In this document: positions 60,653-64,000 of the stretch, piece by piece | Layout: each line of letters starts with the position of its first letter | How positions within the stretch are numbered: position 1 is the first letter of the stretch | Assembly: GCA_963791945.1 (NCBI GenBank) | Contig: CAWBUD010000003.1 | Span: 186,001 to 250,000, forward strand | DNA: 64,000 nt | Direction: 5' to 3' | DNA from: PALSA-1003 sp963791945 | Lineage (GTDB): Bacteria; Pseudomonadota; Gammaproteobacteria; Burkholderiales; Casimicrobiaceae | The notes under the pieces: generated by a model | Seen by the model: the letters and a program-made list of their open reading frames with translations, nothing else | The model's database searches: none | Told to the model about the DNA's origin: nothing | Translations under genes and position numbers: made by a program

Positions 60653-61219
60653 CTACATGTCGAAGAACACCGTCTCGTCCGCCCCCTGCACGCGGATGTT
60701 CCACTCGAACGCGCCCTTCGCGCTCCCGGCGCGCGCGATCAGCGTCGCCCTTCGCTCGGCGGGGACGAGCCGCAGGACGGGATCCTCGGCGTTGGCCGGA
60801 TCGTCGGGAAAGTACACGCGCGTGACGAGGTGTTTGAGCGATCCGCGCATGAATACCGTCACTGCGATGTGCGGCGCCTGCATCGCGCCGCCCGTGGCGG
60901 GAACCCGTCCCGGCTTGATCGTCGCGAAGCGAAAGCCGCCGTCGGCGTCGGTGAGGCAGCGGCCGAAGCCGCGAAAAAGCGCGTCGACCGGCTTGTCCTG
61001 AGCGTCCTCGGGATGCGCGTACTTGCCGTGCGCGTTGGCCTGCCAGATCTCGACGACGCCATCGTTGACGGGTTTGCCGTCGCCGTCGGTGACCCGACCG
61101 GCGAGCGTGATCCTTTCCCCGACAACGCCCGGCGGTGCCAGCTCCGCGATGGAGAAACGCTCGAAGCCGATGCGAACGTAGGGACCGACGGTCTGCGATG
61201 AGGTGGTGAGCAGGCTCAT
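60653..61219 (-). CDS. pcaG: protocatechuate 3,4-dioxygenase alpha subunit
   Basis: A 188-residue subunit of the intradiol ring-cleaving enzyme. It has the TSSQTVGPYVRIGF start, VEIWQANAHGKYAHPED and PHIAVTVFMRGSLKHLVTRVYF of the family. The alpha subunit does not hold the full iron site. The ATG at 61219 overlaps the pcaH stop (ATGA); an open frame extending upstream into pcaH is spurious. Confidence 0.93.
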   Translation of the reverse strand: MSLLTTSSQTVGPYVRIGFERFSIAELAPPGVVGERITLAGRVTDGDGKPVNDGVVEIWQANAHGKYAHPEDAQDKPVDALFRGFGRCLTDADGGFRFATIKPGRVPATGGAMQAPHIAVTVFMRGSLKHLVTRVYFPDDPANAEDPVLRLVPAERRATLIARAGSAKGAFEWNIRVQGADETVFFDM

Positions 61220-61929
61220 GACCGGGTCGAATCCATGGGCGTCGCGTCGCGGCCCCGCAGCACGATGTCGAAGCGGAAGGCGAGCGCCAGATCGGGGATG
61301 GTGTTCTCCCAGTCGAAGGCCGAAACGAGCCGCGCCCGGGCTTTCTCGTCGGGGATGCTGGTGACCATCGGATCGTAGGGAATCAGGGGATCGCCCGGGA
61401 AATACATCTGCGTCACGAGGCGCTGCGCCAGACCGATGCCGAAGACGGAAAAATGCAGATGCGCCGGACGCCACGCATTGTAGTGGTTGCGCCATGGATA
61501 CGCACCCGGCTTGATGGTCGTGAACCGGTAGCGTCCCTCGGCGTCGGTCAGCACGCGCCCCGTGCCCGTGAAGTTGGGATCAAGCGGCGCGTCGTGGTCG
61601 TCCACAGTGTGCCGGTATCTGCCCGCGGCGTTGGCCTGCCATACCTCGATCAGCGCGTGTGTGACCGGGCGGCTGTTCTCGTCGAGGAGCCGCCCCGACA
61701 CGACGATGCGCTCGCCGATCGGCGCGCCCTCGTGCTGCCGGGTGAGATCGCTGTCGGTCGGCTTGACGTCGTCGTAGCCGAACACGGGACCGGTGACTTC
61801 GGTGAGCGTGTGCGGCAGCGCCACCAGCGGACGGCTCGGGCTGCGCTTGACCGTCGAGCGGTAGCCCGGATAGAGGTACGCGGGCTGGGTCTCGTAATAG
61901 GGCCGGCGGTAGCCGGTGATGCGGGTCAT
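61216..61929 (-). CDS. pcaH: protocatechuate 3,4-dioxygenase beta subunit
   Basis: A 237-residue catalytic subunit. It cleaves protocatechuate between the two hydroxyls to beta-carboxymuconate. The Fe(III) ligands are visible: Tyr in NAAGRYRH, and Tyr, His and His in NHYNAWRPAHLHFS. The N-terminal RSTVKRSPSRPL is typical of PcaH. GGAGGAGGAG precedes the ATG. It is 49 bases after pcaF. Confidence 0.95.
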   Translation of the reverse strand: MTRITGYRRPYYETQPAYLYPGYRSTVKRSPSRPLVALPHTLTEVTGPVFGYDDVKPTDSDLTRQHEGAPIGERIVVSGRLLDENSRPVTHALIEVWQANAAGRYRHTVDDHDAPLDPNFTGTGRVLTDAEGRYRFTTIKPGAYPWRNHYNAWRPAHLHFSVFGIGLAQRLVTQMYFPGDPLIPYDPMVTSIPDEKARARLVSAFDWENTIPDLALAFRFDIVLRGRDATPMDSTRS

Positions 61930-61978
61930 GCTCCTCCTCCTCGTTCTGCAAACGTCGTCGCGCCGGCGAGCGCGAGGT

Positions 61979-63181
<1,203 letters not shown>

Positions 63182-63198
63182 GTCCTTTTCGCTCCAGA

Positions 63199-63852
63199 TC
63201 AGCCGACCGTCGCGAGCGCGTCGATGAGCGGGACGCCCGTCAGCGCGCGAAGCTCCTCGAACGAGAGCCCGTCGGCTCGCTCCAGCACGACCAGCCCTCT
63301 CGGAGCGACGTCCAGTACCGCGAGGTCGGTGAAGATGCGGTTGACGCAGGCCACACCGGTCAACGGATAAGTGCAGCGCGCGACGATCTTCGACTCGCCC
63401 TGCTTCGTGAGGTGCTCCATCATGACATACACGCGTTTCGCGCCGATCGCGAGGTCCATCGCTCCGCCGACTGCCGGAATCGCGTCGCGCGCGCCGGTGT
63501 GCCAGTTGGCGAGGTCGCCCGTCGCCGAAACCTGGAACGCCCCGAGCACGCAGAAGTCGAGATGCCCGCCGCGCATCATCGCGAAGGAATCGGCGTGATG
63601 GAAGAACGATGCGCCCGGCAGCGTCGTCACCGGCTGCTTGCCGGCGTTGATGAGGTCGGGGTCCTCTTCTCCTTCTGCCGGCGCGGGGCCCATGCCGAGG
63701 AGCCCGTTCTCGGTGTGAAGCACGATCTCCCGGTCCTTCGGCAGGTGGTTCGCGACCATCGTCGGCAAGCCGATGCCGAGATTGACGTAGGCGCCGTTCG
63801 GGATGTCGCGCGCCACGCGGGCCGCAATCTGTTCGCGAGTGAAGCGTTTCAT
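63199..63852 (-). CDS. pcaJ: 3-oxoadipate CoA-transferase subunit B
   Basis: A 217-residue subunit of the succinyl-CoA:3-oxoadipate CoA-transferase. The catalytic glutamate is Glu48 in HTENGLLGMG. VNLGIGLPTMVANHLP and HLDFCVLGAFQVSATGDLANW are typical. The 15-base gap to pcaI and the conserved order I-J-F support pathway use rather than general ketone-body metabolism. Confidence 0.94.
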   Translation of the reverse strand: MKRFTREQIAARVARDIPNGAYVNLGIGLPTMVANHLPKDREIVLHTENGLLGMGPAPAEGEEDPDLINAGKQPVTTLPGASFFHHADSFAMMRGGHLDFCVLGAFQVSATGDLANWHTGARDAIPAVGGAMDLAIGAKRVYVMMEHLTKQGESKIVARCTYPLTGVACVNRIFTDLAVLDVAPRGLVVLERADGLSFEELRALTGVPLIDALATVG

Positions 63853-63867
63853 CGTCTCTCTTTCGGA

Positions 63868-64000
63868 TCAGGCCGCGGCACCGGCGGGCGCCATCACCCT
63901 CGCCGCCAAAGGCACCTCGACCACCCGCTGGACGAAGATGCCCGGCGTGACGACCGCTTCCGGGTCGAGATCGCCAAGATTCACGACTTCGCGCACCTCG
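63868..64000 (-). CDS. pcaI: 3-oxoadipate CoA-transferase subunit A, C-terminal part
   Basis: The last 43 residues are visible before the window ends: VREVVNLGDLDPEAVVTPGIF, then VQRVVEVP and an Ala-rich end. The GDLDPE..TPGIFV pattern is the C-terminus of subunit A of class I CoA-transferases. Its place immediately upstream of pcaJ makes pcaI the natural call. The operon promoter must lie beyond the window. Confidence 0.85.
   Translation of the reverse strand, partial: EVREVVNLGDLDPEAVVTPGIFVQRVVEVPLAARVMAPAGAAA

Noticed and set aside
60653..61495. Longer pcaG beginning inside pcaH
   Set aside because: The ATGA overlap at 61219 gives the normal PcaG length; the extension is the shadow frame of pcaH.

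Overview
High-GC, tightly packed DNA with small overlaps between genes. The pnp/rpsO/truB/rbfA/infB/nusA/rimP block, tripartite-tricarboxylate receptor (TctC) and BKACE proteins, and paired REP-like hairpins fit a Betaproteobacterium, probably Burkholderiales-like. This is inferred from gene content only. No rRNA, tRNA or CRISPR array was seen.

Layout. (1) 1-4.1 kb: an IS630-family element sits exactly at the stop codon of a 937-residue Orn/Lys/Arg decarboxylase gene. (2) 4.4-9.3 kb: GNAT acetyltransferase, an outer-membrane protein and a VIT1-like membrane protein; then, divergently, a SulP transporter and a PPK2 polyphosphate kinase. (3) 9.3-21.7 kb: an envelope block with a TRIC channel, a DUF3302/HlyD/NodT export trio, SYLF and glycine-zipper proteins, a PlpD-type patatin autotransporter, DUF2950 and DUF3300 proteins and an outer-membrane protein. 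It also holds two gene relics, a DUF2950 tail and a broken MltF-like transglycosylase. (4) 21.8-31.8 kb: an esterase, then the rimP-nusA-infB-rbfA-truB-rpsO-pnp housekeeping series (minus strand), with an apparent attenuator in front of rimP. (5) 32.3-34.7 kb: a VOC protein and a TPR/GT41 protein. (6) 34.7-49.2 kb: a catabolic island with BKACE, SDR, shikimate dehydrogenase, type II dehydroquinase and Gfo/Idh oxidoreductase. The 3-dehydroshikimate dehydratase gene quiC is divergent. A second operon carries a shikimate-dehydrogenase homologue, two TIM-barrel isomerase-like proteins and a complete branched-chain-type ABC transporter. (7) 49.2-51.1 kb: lipid A acyltransferase, phosphopantetheinyl transferase and an Hsp20 relic. 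(8) 51.2-64 kb: a long minus-strand operon encoding the protocatechuate branch of the beta-ketoadipate pathway (pcaI partial, J, F, H, G, B, D, C), with a TctC receptor, an amidohydrolase and a second complete liv-type ABC transporter.

Read together, sections 6 and 8 give a nearly complete route for quinate/shikimate-type cyclitols: dehydrogenation (AroE homologues), dehydration to 3-dehydroshikimate (AroQ), conversion to protocatechuate (QuiC), ring cleavage (PcaGH), PcaB/C/D, then CoA transfer and thiolysis (PcaIJ, PcaF). Each half has its own ABC uptake system. Fifteen-base boxes resembling the Pseudomonas PcaR operator occur in pairs with an exact 19-base period at the quiC/gfo divergent region and around the promoter of the second operon. 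No regulator gene is in the window. The pairing architecture, an AroE paralogue lacking the usual substrate-binding serines and a QuiC-like TIM barrel with altered metal ligands are the most novel points.
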